Assembly: GCF_042684485.1 (NCBI RefSeq)
Contig: NZ_JBHULM010000007.1
Location: 1-64,000 of the forward strand
Direction of reading: 5' to 3'
DNA: 64,000 bases
From: Oceanihabitans gracilariae
GTDB taxonomy: Bacteria > Bacteroidota > Bacteroidia > Flavobacteriales > Flavobacteriaceae
The notes beneath the pieces are model-generated. The model had not been told where the DNA came from and made no database searches. It saw only the letters and a program-made list of their open reading frames with translations. Positions 25,831-35,195 of this stretch are shown piece by piece. Every line of letters starts with the position of its first letter. The first letter of the stretch is position 1. The translations under genes were made by a program, and so were the position numbers.

Positions 25831-27329
25831 TAGTTTGATTCTTCTGTTTCTACTTTAAAGTTTTTCATATCATTTAAAGGTTCTAAAACATTATAGTCTG
25901 CCCAAATATTAGCATCGTAAGTTTTAGGGTTTTCAAAATCTATTTTTGTTTTTTCGGTAAAACTATTATAATCATTAGCTTGTATCTCTTTTTTAGAGAG
26001 AATTAAAAGTTCCGATTTTCCTTTAAAAGTTCCTTCAATTTTAAAGTTAAAAGCTACTTTATTTCTAGAATTATCATTTTCTATAAACTTAATAGGTCTG
26101 TTTACATAAAAGTACCTGTCAATTTGTTTGTTTATATAGCTAGGATAGTAGTAGTTATCTGTCGCTTTTTTATACACCACAATACCTTTTTGGTTTTTTT
26201 CAATATACTTAATACCAAACAAAAGTCTTAGGTTTAGTTTATCACCAACTCTGTTTTCATAAAAGGTATAATCTGCTCTAATTACTGCAAAACTTTCATT
26301 AGATACATACATGGTTCCTGTGTATAAAGCCGATGATCTTTTGGGTTTAAAATCTATAATATAAACCATTTCACTATCTAAAAAAGTAACATCTTTAAGT
26401 GTATATTTATACTTGTTGGTGTTTTTTACAAAGTCTAAACTAGCATCTGGATTCGCAAAATTACTATTACTAATTAGGTTAAAACTTTCGTTTTTAGCAT
26501 GACGTAATGTGTTAACAGTATCTTGTCTTTTTTTTATTTCTTCTTTATTTAATGTAGCAGAATCTGTTACTTTAAAAAAGCCAGACTTAACGGTATACAT
26601 TTTGTCTTTATCTAAATGTTTCATTACTATTTCTTGTCCGCGTTCTGCAAGACTCTCCATAGATTGGTTGTTTTTTTCATCACGTAAAGTAATGGCCTTT
26701 TCAACCTCTAGTTTTGCTTTTTCATTATTTAAAACCTTTAAAGCACCAACAAAATCTGTGTATTGTTTCGATTTATTATTTACTAAAGAAGTTTCTAATT
26801 TATCAAAATCATCATTAAAAGCTTGTAATTGTTTTCTTTTAAAACCTGTTGATTTTTTAATTTCAAAATCGGCATTATCACCAATAATATAATCTGTTTT
26901 TCTGCTAAATATTTTAAACTCGGTTAAATCTAATCGGTAATTATTTTTCACATTACGCTTCACATAATACATTATAGAATCTACAGATAAAGCTGTATGG
27001 TTTAAAAACACTTCAGAAAGTTCATTTATTTTTTCGGATAAAACATATTCTTTAGAAGTAAAATCTTTAAGAAGAAATGCGTTTTTTTCATAACCTAAAC
27101 AAGAGATAGTAACCGAATCGGTTTCTTTAAAACCTTTGGTATCTATAGAAAAATTTCCTTCTTCATTAGAAATAACACCATATTCATTACCAATTTGAAT
27201 GGTTGCAAAAGGTACGGTTTCCTTAGTGTTAGAAGTTATGGTACCAGAGATAGTTTGGGCTTGCGTAGTTTGATTATAAAAAGCGCTAATAGAGATAAAA
27301 AATAGTAGGTATTTAAATTTCATAGACAT
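25830..27329 (-). CDS. Carboxypeptidase-regulatory-like domain protein, secreted
   Basis: 499 residues. A signal peptide (ending ...TTQAQ) is followed by a CarboxypepD_reg_2 domain (TISGTITSNTKETVPFA, NEEGNFSID, ISCLGYE). The remainder is a long beta-rich region conserved in Bacteroidota surface proteins, related to the DUF5686-type layout but without its full barrel. A second ATG two codons downstream (27323) is equally possible. Likely cell envelope. The function is unknown. Confidence 0.75.
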   Translation of the reverse strand: MSMKFKYLLFFISISAFYNQTTQAQTISGTITSNTKETVPFATIQIGNEYGVISNEEGNFSIDTKGFKETDSVTISCLGYEKNAFLLKDFTSKEYVLSEKINELSEVFLNHTALSVDSIMYYVKRNVKNNYRLDLTEFKIFSRKTDYIIGDNADFEIKKSTGFKRKQLQAFNDDFDKLETSLVNNKSKQYTDFVGALKVLNNEKAKLEVEKAITLRDEKNNQSMESLAERGQEIVMKHLDKDKMYTVKSGFFKVTDSATLNKEEIKKRQDTVNTLRHAKNESFNLISNSNFANPDASLDFVKNTNKYKYTLKDVTFLDSEMVYIIDFKPKRSSALYTGTMYVSNESFAVIRADYTFYENRVGDKLNLRLLFGIKYIEKNQKGIVVYKKATDNYYYPSYINKQIDRYFYVNRPIKFIENDNSRNKVAFNFKIEGTFKGKSELLILSKKEIQANDYNSFTEKTKIDFENPKTYDANIWADYNVLEPLNDMKNFKVETEESN

Positions 27330-27367
27330 GCTTTTTATTAAAACGTTTTACTTGATATAATGTTACA

Positions 27368-27400
27368 AAAAAAAACCTAAACAATTTGTTTAGGTTTTAT
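27368..27400 (-). terminator. Terminator downstream of yebC
   Basis: AACCTAAACA (27374-27383), ATT loop, TGTTTAGGTT (27387-27396), with an A-run at its left that becomes the T-run on the minus strand. Confidence 0.8.
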
Positions 27401-27495
27401 TAAAATTACTATAATAATTTTGCTTGTTACTGTTAAATACCTATTGTAATCTACTACATTATAGTTTATTAAATAGGAGGTAACAATTTATGTTT

Positions 27496-28218
27496 TTACT
27501 CTTCTGTAGATTCTTCCATAGTATGATATACGTTTTGTACATCATCATTTTCTTCTAGTTTTTCAAGAAGTTTTTCTACATCTGCAGCCTCTTCAGCGCT
27601 AAGTTTTTTGGTTACTTGTGGTATACGTTCAAAACCAGAAGATAAGATTTCAATACCTCTAGATTCTAATTCTGCTTGTATAGCACCAAAACTTTCAAAA
27701 GGAGCGTAGATTAAAATTCCGTCATCATCGGCAAAAACTTCTTCTGCACCAAAGTCAATAAATTCTAATTCTAGTTCTTCAGGATCTAATCCTTCTGCAT
27801 TAATTCTAAAATTACAAGTATGGTCAAACATAAAAACTACAGAACCAGAAGTACCTAAACTACCATCACATTTATTAAAATAGCTTCTTACATCAGCAAC
27901 AGTACGTGTATTATTATCTGTAGCAGTTTCTACTAAAACAGCAATACCATGTGGCGCATAACCTTCAAAAATTACTTCTTTATAATCGCCTTGACTTTTA
28001 TCGCTTGCACGTTTTATGGCACGCTCAATATTGTCTTTAGGCATGTTTACAGACTTTGCGTTTTGAATAACTGCCCTTAAACGCGAATTAGTATCAGGAT
28101 CTGGACCTCCTTCTTTAACAGCCATTACAATGTCTTTACCAATACGAGTAAAGGCTTTACTCATTGCAGACCAACGTTTCATTTTACGTGCTTTACGAAA
28201 TTCAAAAGCTCTTCCCAT
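27496..28218 (-). CDS. yebC: YebC/PmpR-family regulator or translation factor
   Basis: 240 residues, the usual length. The opening MGRAFEFRKARKMKRWSAMS and the block RLRAVIQNAKSVNMPKDNIERA define the family, with the conserved GSVVFMFDH. Members were named as transcription regulators, and some were later implicated in relieving ribosome stalling at proline stretches. It has its own promoter upstream at 28295-28324. Confidence 0.95.
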   Translation of the reverse strand: MGRAFEFRKARKMKRWSAMSKAFTRIGKDIVMAVKEGGPDPDTNSRLRAVIQNAKSVNMPKDNIERAIKRASDKSQGDYKEVIFEGYAPHGIAVLVETATDNNTRTVADVRSYFNKCDGSLGTSGSVVFMFDHTCNFRINAEGLDPEELELEFIDFGAEEVFADDDGILIYAPFESFGAIQAELESRGIEILSSGFERIPQVTKKLSAEEAADVEKLLEKLEENDDVQNVYHTMEESTEE

Positions 28219-28294
28219 TAAAAATATATGTTTTTAGTTTCCTTGAAGCCCGAGAACTATTCGGAAGGAAAATTTATTAAAAAATTTATTAAGA

Positions 28295-28324
28295 CAAATT
28301 TAAAAAAAGTACAGCAAACAGCAA
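28295..28324 (-). promoter_or_regulatory. Promoter of yebC
   Basis: On the minus strand: TTG (28324-28322), 19 nt, TAAATTTG (28302-28295). The predicted leader of ~70 nt holds an imperfect hairpin (TTTCCTT...AAGGAAA, about 28240-28275). Confidence 0.6.
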
Positions 28325-28430
28325 CACGTGAAGATTAGATATTTTTTAGTAATTTGTATTTAATATACTTGGCCTAAAGCCTATAAATAGCAACGGTTTT
28401 ACTCTTTTAAGTATTTGCTGTATACTATTT

Positions 28431-28727
28431 TTATTCGTCTTCTGGTATCACAATAGCATCAATGGCTTCTGCAAGTTTAAAATCTTTTTTTGTTACTCCG
28501 TTTACGCTATGTGTACTTAGTGTAATTTTTAAAATATTATACACATTACTCCATTCTGGATGGTGGTTTTGTGCTTCGCATTCAAAAGCAATTCTGCTCA
28601 TAGCACTAAAACAGTCTTTAAAGTTGTCAAACTCAAATTCTGCATGAAGTGCATTATCAAAATAATACCAATCAGGAAAATGAAGTAAGCGTTGTTCTAT
28701 GTTTTCTTCGGAAAGTTTATCTAGCAT
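28431..28727 (-). CDS. 4a-hydroxytetrahydrobiopterin dehydratase (pterin carbinolamine dehydratase)
   Basis: 98 residues, the normal PCD size. The conserved active-site block EAQNHHPEWSNVYN carries the two histidines and the HPEW signature. It ends with KKDFKLAEAIDAI, also typical. It recycles the pterin cofactor of aromatic amino acid hydroxylases, and in some bacteria it helps molybdopterin or folate metabolism. It is the last gene of the gcvT-led operon, 19 bp after the RmlD-like gene. Confidence 0.9.
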   Translation of the reverse strand: MLDKLSEENIEQRLLHFPDWYYFDNALHAEFEFDNFKDCFSAMSRIAFECEAQNHHPEWSNVYNILKITLSTHSVNGVTKKDFKLAEAIDAIVIPEDE

Positions 28728-28746
28728 TATATGATTTTTTTATACA

Positions 28747-29574
28747 CTACAAAATACTCATTTTAAGCACTTCTTTGCTCTGTATTTGTAAGTTTTTTGG
28801 TAATAAATTTTCTTTTGGTAAAACGGCTAAATATCTATCGTCATTTGTAGTATAGACTTGCTTATAAATAGGCTTGTAGAAAATTAATGAAGACACAATT
28901 TCTTTTATAAATTCATCATGATGTATTAAATCTGTGCTTCCTAGATGAAAAATTCCAGATTTATTTCTGTTAATGATGTAATGAATTTGTTGCGATAGCT
29001 TATCGTCTGTAGTAACGTTAATGATTAAGTTAGGAAAGATTTCTATTGGTAATTTTTCTTTTAGAAGTGTTTTTATTTCTTCAACTCTAGGAGCTCCTTG
29101 TCCAAAAATCATAGGTAATCTTAAAATGGCCCATTTACGTTTTGGTAAACGCATAAGCATATTTTCAATTTTTATTTTAAAATGGCCATAAATACTAGCA
29201 CTTAAGGTTTTATCTAGCTCGTAACTTGGGTAATTTTTATAGGCATCAAAAACATTGGCAGAAGATAGAAATATAATTTTGCAATCGTGTTGTTTTACAT
29301 ATTCTGTTATATGTTGATGTGCTATAGTTTGTGTGGCAAAGTTTCCGCGAAGCGAAGAAATAATAATACTTGGTTTGGTAGCTTCAAGAATTTCTACCAC
29401 ATCATCTTCTTCGTGGTTATAATGAAAAAATTGTTTGTTTTTTTCTAAGCTATTTGTAGGTGTTGCATAGGTGCCAAAAACTCTAAAATAGGCGCATAGC
29501 TCTTTGTAAATAGCATTACCAATAAAGCCATTTACACCAAGTATAAGTATTTTGTGTTTTTTTTTATGCAACAT
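28747..29574 (-). CDS. RmlD-like NAD(P)-dependent sugar-nucleotide reductase/epimerase family
   Basis: 275 residues, extended SDR. The dinucleotide loop is ILGVNGFIGNA near the N-terminus, and FLSSANVFDAYKNYPSYELDKT contains a serine and a candidate YxxxK-like tyrosine-lysine pair. It resembles dTDP-4-dehydrorhamnose reductase-like proteins. It lies in the gcvT-glsA-PCD operon rather than in a sugar cluster, so the substrate is unknown. Confidence 0.7.
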   Translation of the reverse strand: MLHKKKHKILILGVNGFIGNAIYKELCAYFRVFGTYATPTNSLEKNKQFFHYNHEEDDVVEILEATKPSIIISSLRGNFATQTIAHQHITEYVKQHDCKIIFLSSANVFDAYKNYPSYELDKTLSASIYGHFKIKIENMLMRLPKRKWAILRLPMIFGQGAPRVEEIKTLLKEKLPIEIFPNLIINVTTDDKLSQQIHYIINRNKSGIFHLGSTDLIHHDEFIKEIVSSLIFYKPIYKQVYTTNDDRYLAVLPKENLLPKNLQIQSKEVLKMSIL

Positions 29575-29591
29575 GAATGGAGCAAATCTTT

Positions 29592-30506
29592 TTAAAAAAT
29601 AGAAAGTTTAGTTTTGGTCGTAAAAGCTTCTAAAGCTTGCATACCAATTTTAGAATTTCCTCTTGGGTTTAGTCCTGGAGACCATGTAGAAATTACAAAA
29701 TTATTAGGCAATAAGGCTACAATACCACCACCAACACCACTTTTTCCTGGTAAACCTACCTCGAAAGCAAATTCTCCAGCTTCGTCATAAAAACCACAGG
29801 TTAGCATAATGGCATTAATACGTTTTATTTGACTTGTAGTTAACCAAGTTTTGTTTTGTTGGCAAACACCATGGTTAGCAAATATATAAAAGGCATTGGT
29901 TAGTTGCTCGCAATTCATTTCTAACGAGCACATGTAAAAATAGAAATCAAGCACTTTATCTACTTCATTTTCTAAATTTTGATAAGATTTTAAAAGATAG
30001 GCTGCAGCATAATTAGTATACCCTGTAGCTTTTTCTGATGCAGCAACAGCTGGATTATATGTTATGGTTTGGTCATTTGCTAAATCACGAACAAAATGTA
30101 AAAACTCTTCTTTAGGGTTTTTTAATTGCGAAACTAAAATGTCTGCAATAACAATAGCACCAGAATTAATAAAGGGATTTCTAGGAATTCCGTTTTCTAA
30201 TTCTAATAAAGATAATTGGTTAAAAGGGTCTCCTGAAGGTTCTACATCCATGCGTTTCCAAAGTGCATTTCCTTGTAATTGAAAAGCCAAAGAAAGGGAA
30301 AGCACTTTAGAAATACTTTGAATGGAAAACGGAACTTGCGAGTCACCAACCGAAAAATTTTCGCCTGAAATTAACTTTAAATGAATGCCAAAATTATTGA
30401 CATCAATATGAGATAATTCAGGAATATAATTAGCAACTAATCCACGATTAATTTCATCTTTTAATTGCTTGTGAATGCTGTTAATTACTTGTTGAAAATC
30501 TTGCAT
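29592..30506 (-). CDS. glsA: Glutaminase
   Basis: 304 residues, the standard bacterial glutaminase length. The serine-dependent beta-lactamase-like fold shows the SxxK pair in FSIQSISKVLSL, with GNALWKRMDVEPSGDPFN, NPFINSGAI and the C-terminal PGKSGVGGGIVALLP. It hydrolyses glutamine to glutamate and ammonia. Its start is 1 bp beyond the gcvT stop, so translation is coupled. Confidence 0.95.
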   Translation of the reverse strand: MQDFQQVINSIHKQLKDEINRGLVANYIPELSHIDVNNFGIHLKLISGENFSVGDSQVPFSIQSISKVLSLSLAFQLQGNALWKRMDVEPSGDPFNQLSLLELENGIPRNPFINSGAIVIADILVSQLKNPKEEFLHFVRDLANDQTITYNPAVAASEKATGYTNYAAAYLLKSYQNLENEVDKVLDFYFYMCSLEMNCEQLTNAFYIFANHGVCQQNKTWLTTSQIKRINAIMLTCGFYDEAGEFAFEVGLPGKSGVGGGIVALLPNNFVISTWSPGLNPRGNSKIGMQALEAFTTKTKLSIF

Positions 30507-30507
30507 G

Positions 30508-31578
30508 TTACCCTTTATAAAATGGTAATTTTACTACTGTTGCAGGAACAGCATTTTTACGTATTTGTATGTTTATTTTGCTATTTACATCAGCAAAAAC
30601 AGTAGGTACATAACCAAGACCAATACCTTTACCTAGCATAGGACTCATGGTTCCTGATGTTACTTCACCAATTTTTTTACCCTGACCATCTACTATATCA
30701 TAACCATGACGAGGAATTCCTCTTTCATCTAACTCAAAAGCAATAAGTTTACGTTCTACACCACGACTTTTTTGTTCTTGTAAAGCTTCAGAATTAGTAA
30801 ACTCTTTAGTGAATTTTGTAACCCATCCTAAACCAGCTTCAATAGGAGAAGTAGTATCATCTATATCATTTCCGTACAGGCAATATCCCATTTCTAAACG
30901 CAAGGTATCTCTTGCAGCTAGACCTATAGGTTTTGCTCCAGCTTCGGTAACTTTATCCCAAATTTGTTTTACTTCGGTATTTTTGCAATAAATTTCAAAT
31001 CCACCACTTCCTGTGTAACCAGTAGCAGAGATAATAACGTTTTCAATTCCTGCAAAATCACCAACTTCAAAATTGTAGAATTTAATAGCAGCTAAATCAT
31101 GACTTGTAAGACTTTGCATTGCTTCAACCGCTTTAGGACCTTGAATAGCAAGTAAAGAGTAGTCTTCACTTAAATCACGCATTTCTGCACCAACATCATT
31201 TTTAGAACTAATCCAGTTCCAATCTTTTTCAATATTACTAGCATTTACTACTAATAAATATTGTTCTTCTTTAAGTTTATAGATAATTAAATCATCTACA
31301 ATTCCTCCATCATCATTTGGTATACAACTGTATTGCGCTTTACCAATAGTAAGTTTGCTAGCATCATTACTACATGTTTTTTGAATTAAAGCAAGTGCAT
31401 TAGGACCAGTAATTAAGAATTCTCCCATATGACTTACATCAAAAACACCAACGCTTTTTCTTACCGTTTCGTGTTCTATGTTTACACCTTCGTATTGAAC
31501 AGGCATGTTGTAACCAGCAAAAGGAACCATTTTTGCTCCTAAAGCTTCATGAGTTGCAGTTAATGCAGTATTTTTCAT
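30508..31578 (-). CDS. gcvT: Aminomethyltransferase (glycine cleavage system T protein)
   Basis: 356 residues, near the usual 360. MVPFAGYNMPVQYEG, GVFDVSHMGEF, ATGYTGSGGFEIY and the C-terminal GEVTSGTMSPMLGKGIGLGYV are canonical for GcvT. It transfers the methylene group of the H-protein aminomethyl arm to tetrahydrofolate. The other gcv genes are not in this window. First gene of a four-gene minus-strand operon. Confidence 0.96.
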   Translation of the reverse strand: MKNTALTATHEALGAKMVPFAGYNMPVQYEGVNIEHETVRKSVGVFDVSHMGEFLITGPNALALIQKTCSNDASKLTIGKAQYSCIPNDDGGIVDDLIIYKLKEEQYLLVVNASNIEKDWNWISSKNDVGAEMRDLSEDYSLLAIQGPKAVEAMQSLTSHDLAAIKFYNFEVGDFAGIENVIISATGYTGSGGFEIYCKNTEVKQIWDKVTEAGAKPIGLAARDTLRLEMGYCLYGNDIDDTTSPIEAGLGWVTKFTKEFTNSEALQEQKSRGVERKLIAFELDERGIPRHGYDIVDGQGKKIGEVTSGTMSPMLGKGIGLGYVPTVFADVNSKINIQIRKNAVPATVVKLPFYKG

Positions 31579-31638
31579 AAAGAATATATTTTTTATTTCC
31601 GTGAAGTCGGAAACCTATGTTATTGAATTATTGAAAAA

Positions 31639-31646
31639 CAAAAGTA
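31639..31646 (-). promoter_or_regulatory. -7 element for the gcvT operon
   Basis: The minus strand reads TACTTTTG, an exact TAnnTTTG match. The leader (~50 nt) contains a small TTCCG...CGGAA hairpin at ~31599-31614. No clear -33. A glycine riboswitch is not recognisable here. Confidence 0.4.
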
Positions 31647-31730
31647 TTGAAAAATATTGAGTTGGTTTTTAGGAATAGGATTAAATAATGCTTTAAATAT
31701 AAAAGCGAAGTAATGCTTAAAATTTTTTGT

Positions 31731-33200
31731 CTAATCCTTCTTTCTTTTTAGTGTTTTATATACTTCATCAAAAACAACAGGTCTATCGGCAAGTACAATT
31801 AAGGTGTCTTTGGCATCAATTATTGTTAAACCGTTGGGTACTATATAAGAATCTCCTCTTCTAATCATTGCAATTATTGCGTTTTTAGGAAAACCCAATT
31901 CTACAATTTTTTTATCTACAGCAAAACAATCAGGAGTTATTAAAAGCTCTTTCATTTCGGCCTTTGGGTTTTCTTCTAAGAGTAAATCTGTAGCTGATAA
32001 TTTTTTTTGTGTTTCTGGTAAACCTACATCTAACCATTTTGCAACAATAGATAAGGTGGTACCTTGAATTAATATAGAGGTTACAGATATAAAAAATACA
32101 ATATTAAAGATCATGTTTGCTTTGTCAATTCCTGCTAAAAGAGGATAAGTAGCAAATACAATAGGAACAGCGCCACGTAAACCAACCCAAGAAATATAAA
32201 ATCTTCTTTTCATTTTCATTTTGAAAAACATAAGACTTATAAAAACACCAATAGGTCTAGCAACAATAATTAAAAACAAGGAAATAAGAAGTCCGATTCC
32301 CATATACGGAATGATTTGAGAAGGAAATACAAGTAATCCTAAAGTAAGGAATAATACAATTTGCATTAACCAAGCCAAACCATCAAACATTTTTAAAATG
32401 GTTTTTTTATGTATTAAATCTTGATTTCCTAAATATACAGCACAAATGTAAATAGCTAAAAACCCATTACCACCAACAAAATCTGTAGCAGAAAATGTAA
32501 TAAACATTAAGGTTATTACTAAAACAGGATATAAACCTTCAAAATCTAATTTTATGTTATTGATGATGTATTTACTAAGCATACCAAAAGAAATACCTAG
32601 AATACCACCCAAAATCATTTGCTGGAAAAATAAAGGAATAATAGATAAAAAGCTTTTATCTTGATTAATTACTAACGTTAAAAAGGCTAGAGTAAGCACA
32701 TATGCCATAGGATCATTACTACCACTTTCTAACTCTAAAGTAGGTCTTAAATTGGTTTTAAGCGCCAAACTTTTAGAACGAAGAATAGAAAATACAGCTG
32801 CAGCATCTGTTGAAGAAACTATAGAACCTAATAAGAGACTCTCATAAATGGTAAAATCTGTAATAAACCAAACAAAAGTACCAAGCGAAAGTGCTGTTAA
32901 CAAAACCCCTAAAGTAGATAAAGCAATACCTTCTTTAAGTATAGGTTTTACAGCTTTCCAATTGGTGTCTAATCCACCAGAAAACAAGATAAAATTTAAG
33001 GATACAATACCAATAAATTGCGCTAGTTTAGGATCGTCAAAACGAATACCACCAATTCCATCAGAACCTGCAAGCATTCCTATTGCTAAAAACAATAATA
33101 AAGTTGGTACACCAAACTTATAAGATGTTTTTCCTGCAATAATACTAATGAGTAGTAATAGAGAGCCAACTAGTAATATGTTTTCAATGGTTAATTGCAT
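31731..33200 (-). CDS. Potassium/proton antiporter, CPA1 type with TrkA-C domain
   Basis: 489 residues. About 12 membrane segments occupy residues ~5-390 (the signature GSIVSSTDAAAVFSILRS and ELESGSNDPMAY is the CPA antiporter core). A cytoplasmic RCK/TrkA-C domain follows at ~415-485 (FAVDKKIVELGFPKNAIIAMI). This is the NhaP2/CvrA layout of K+/H+ antiporters. A 3' neighbour gene is absent; it stands alone. Ion specificity is inferred from the family. Confidence 0.88.
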   Translation of the reverse strand: MQLTIENILLVGSLLLLISIIAGKTSYKFGVPTLLLFLAIGMLAGSDGIGGIRFDDPKLAQFIGIVSLNFILFSGGLDTNWKAVKPILKEGIALSTLGVLLTALSLGTFVWFITDFTIYESLLLGSIVSSTDAAAVFSILRSKSLALKTNLRPTLELESGSNDPMAYVLTLAFLTLVINQDKSFLSIIPLFFQQMILGGILGISFGMLSKYIINNIKLDFEGLYPVLVITLMFITFSATDFVGGNGFLAIYICAVYLGNQDLIHKKTILKMFDGLAWLMQIVLFLTLGLLVFPSQIIPYMGIGLLISLFLIIVARPIGVFISLMFFKMKMKRRFYISWVGLRGAVPIVFATYPLLAGIDKANMIFNIVFFISVTSILIQGTTLSIVAKWLDVGLPETQKKLSATDLLLEENPKAEMKELLITPDCFAVDKKIVELGFPKNAIIAMIRRGDSYIVPNGLTIIDAKDTLIVLADRPVVFDEVYKTLKRKKD

Positions 33201-33429
33201 TCTTTTTATTATAAATAATATAAGGTAAATATACTGCTAGTTGTTTAAAATAGCGTAGTAAATTAATGTAGATTTTATTTTTTACCGAAAAAATAAAGGA
33301 ATTTAAATTTAATATTTAAAAGTAAATAGGTGTAGCTTCTTAAACTGGTAATTTGTTATAAACAAGGAGTTTAAAAAGAATGCTTACTTTGAAATTTTAA
33401 AGCTTTTAGTAGTTACTACTAAGGATTGT

Positions 33430-34200
33430 TTAACGCGCCATCCAACCTCCATCTACCAGTAGAACACTTCCATGCATATAGTTAGAAGCATTGGAGCATA
33501 AAAACACAATAGGACCAGAAAAATCCTCTGGATTTCCCCAACGCTCTGCAGGAATTCTAGAAAGAATAGCTTCAGAACGTGTGTTGTCTTTTTGTAAGGC
33601 TTTGGTATTATCTGTACTAATATAACCAGGAGCAATGGCATTTACATGTACGCCACTTTTAGCCCATTCATTAGCAAAGGCTTTTGTTATTTGTGCAATA
33701 GCACCTTTACTAGCAGCATAGCTAGGTACTGTAATTCCGCCTTGAAAAGTGAGTAACGATGCTGTAAATACTATTTTACCAGAACCTCTAGCTACCATTT
33801 CTTTTCCTATTTCTCTAGTAAGTATAAATGGAGCCGTTTGGTTTACTGCAATCACTTCATCCCATATTTCATTATTATGTTCTATAGCAGGAGCACGTTG
33901 TATGGTTCCTGCGTTGTTTACTAAAATATCTATAACAGGAAAGTCTTTTTTTACTTCTTCAATAAAATCCTGCAAAGCCTCACGATTACTAAAATTGCAT
34001 GTATATGCTGTAAAGCTACGACCTGTTTTTTGAACCGCTTTTTCAATAGCACTTCCTGATTTTTCTAAACTTGCACTTACACCAATAATATCTGCGCCAG
34101 CTTCTGCTAGAGCAATAGCCATTGCCTTACCAATACCTCTTTTGCAACCAGTAACTAATGCTACTTTTCCGTTTAATTGAAATTGATTTAATACACTCAT
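33430..34200 (-). CDS. Short-chain dehydrogenase, KduD-like
   Basis: 256 residues. Classical SDR: VTGCKRGIGKAMA cofactor loop, NNAGT, catalytic Ser-Tyr-Lys with YAASKGA, and IAPGYISTDNT. Overall it is closest in look to KduD, 2-dehydro-3-deoxy-D-gluconate 5-dehydrogenase (2-deoxygluconate dehydrogenase), which acts in uronate degradation. No other uronate gene lies nearby, so the substrate is tentative. Confidence 0.75.
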   Translation of the reverse strand: MSVLNQFQLNGKVALVTGCKRGIGKAMAIALAEAGADIIGVSASLEKSGSAIEKAVQKTGRSFTAYTCNFSNREALQDFIEEVKKDFPVIDILVNNAGTIQRAPAIEHNNEIWDEVIAVNQTAPFILTREIGKEMVARGSGKIVFTASLLTFQGGITVPSYAASKGAIAQITKAFANEWAKSGVHVNAIAPGYISTDNTKALQKDNTRSEAILSRIPAERWGNPEDFSGPIVFLCSNASNYMHGSVLLVDGGWMAR

Positions 34201-34320
34201 AAAAAAACTAGTTATTAGGTTTGTAAAATAAGTAAAATGGAATAGTTACCATTGCAATTTGGTTTCGATTTTAAAGAAACTATTGTTATATAACTACAGC
34301 ATTACAACGAATTAAAAAAA

Positions 34321-35121
34321 TTACCACCAAACTACAAAGCATTTTTCGGTTTCATTATTTGGTTTTTTAATCCAACATAAAGGTGATTTTTCATGATTTA
34401 AAAGAAGCTTTACTTCGGTTATAAATGAAGCATAATCAAGCCACGTATTTGGGTTGGGTTTATAAATTAACCAATCTTTTTTTTCTGGAATAAAAAACGC
34501 ACAATCTGCAAATTGTTCTAATTGATTTAAGTAGTAGTAATATCCTTGAATGCATGCAGGATTTACAAGTTTAGTTGTTGCTTTTTTTACAGAATAAGGC
34601 ATGTATAATTGTGCCTTAAAACAGACTTGTTGTTGTATCGTTTCTGCAGGTATGCCTATTTTTTGAAGTAAGGGTTTGGTTTGTTTATGGTAGAGTAGTG
34701 GTAGCTGTTTTTCTTTTAGTTTGGTAAGTTTTTCAAGAAAACTATCTTTTCTATTCGGACCAATAAAATGTTCTATTTCTGTAACACCAACAGTTTCATC
34801 ATACAAATAAAATTTATAGATAATTTCTAGATGAATGGGTTGCTCTTCCTTTTTTAAAAGACAATCTATTTCGCCAATAGTACGTTTTCCGTTTTGTATC
34901 TGAACATTTTCTGCTAAAATACTAACCGAATCATCTTCTTTTAGCTGTATACTAACAAAGCGTTCAACTAATTTACCAAGTCTTAATTTAGAATTTTTTA
35001 AATCGTTTGCTTTTAAAACCGTATTTAATAATTGAAATTGTTGCATACCAAATATGGTGTTTTCTAACCACAAATTAGGTGTGTTTAGAAAGCCTTGGTA
35101 TTGCAATTGTATGTTTTTCAT
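34321..35121 (-). CDS. DUF1853 family protein
   Basis: 266 residues. It has the DUF1853 look: YQGFLNTPNLW at the start, LGKLVERFVSIQLKE in the middle and EIDCLLKKEEQPIHLEIIYKFYL, which resembles a restriction-endonuclease-like D...E-x-K core. The catalytic status is uncertain. It lies downstream of thrC but with a 74-bp gap, so it may be separate. Function unknown. Confidence 0.75.
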   Translation of the reverse strand: MKNIQLQYQGFLNTPNLWLENTIFGMQQFQLLNTVLKANDLKNSKLRLGKLVERFVSIQLKEDDSVSILAENVQIQNGKRTIGEIDCLLKKEEQPIHLEIIYKFYLYDETVGVTEIEHFIGPNRKDSFLEKLTKLKEKQLPLLYHKQTKPLLQKIGIPAETIQQQVCFKAQLYMPYSVKKATTKLVNPACIQGYYYYLNQLEQFADCAFFIPEKKDWLIYKPNPNTWLDYASFITEVKLLLNHEKSPLCWIKKPNNETEKCFVVWW

Positions 35122-35195
35122 TCTTATAAAAACAGAAATATATTTTTAATATTTTAAAGGATTCTTGCTTTTTTTAGGAATGACAACGCATTTCA

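Noticed and set aside
31579..31730. Glycine riboswitch in front of gcvT
   Set aside because: The leader is ~50 nt with one small hairpin and lacks the conserved tandem aptamer.
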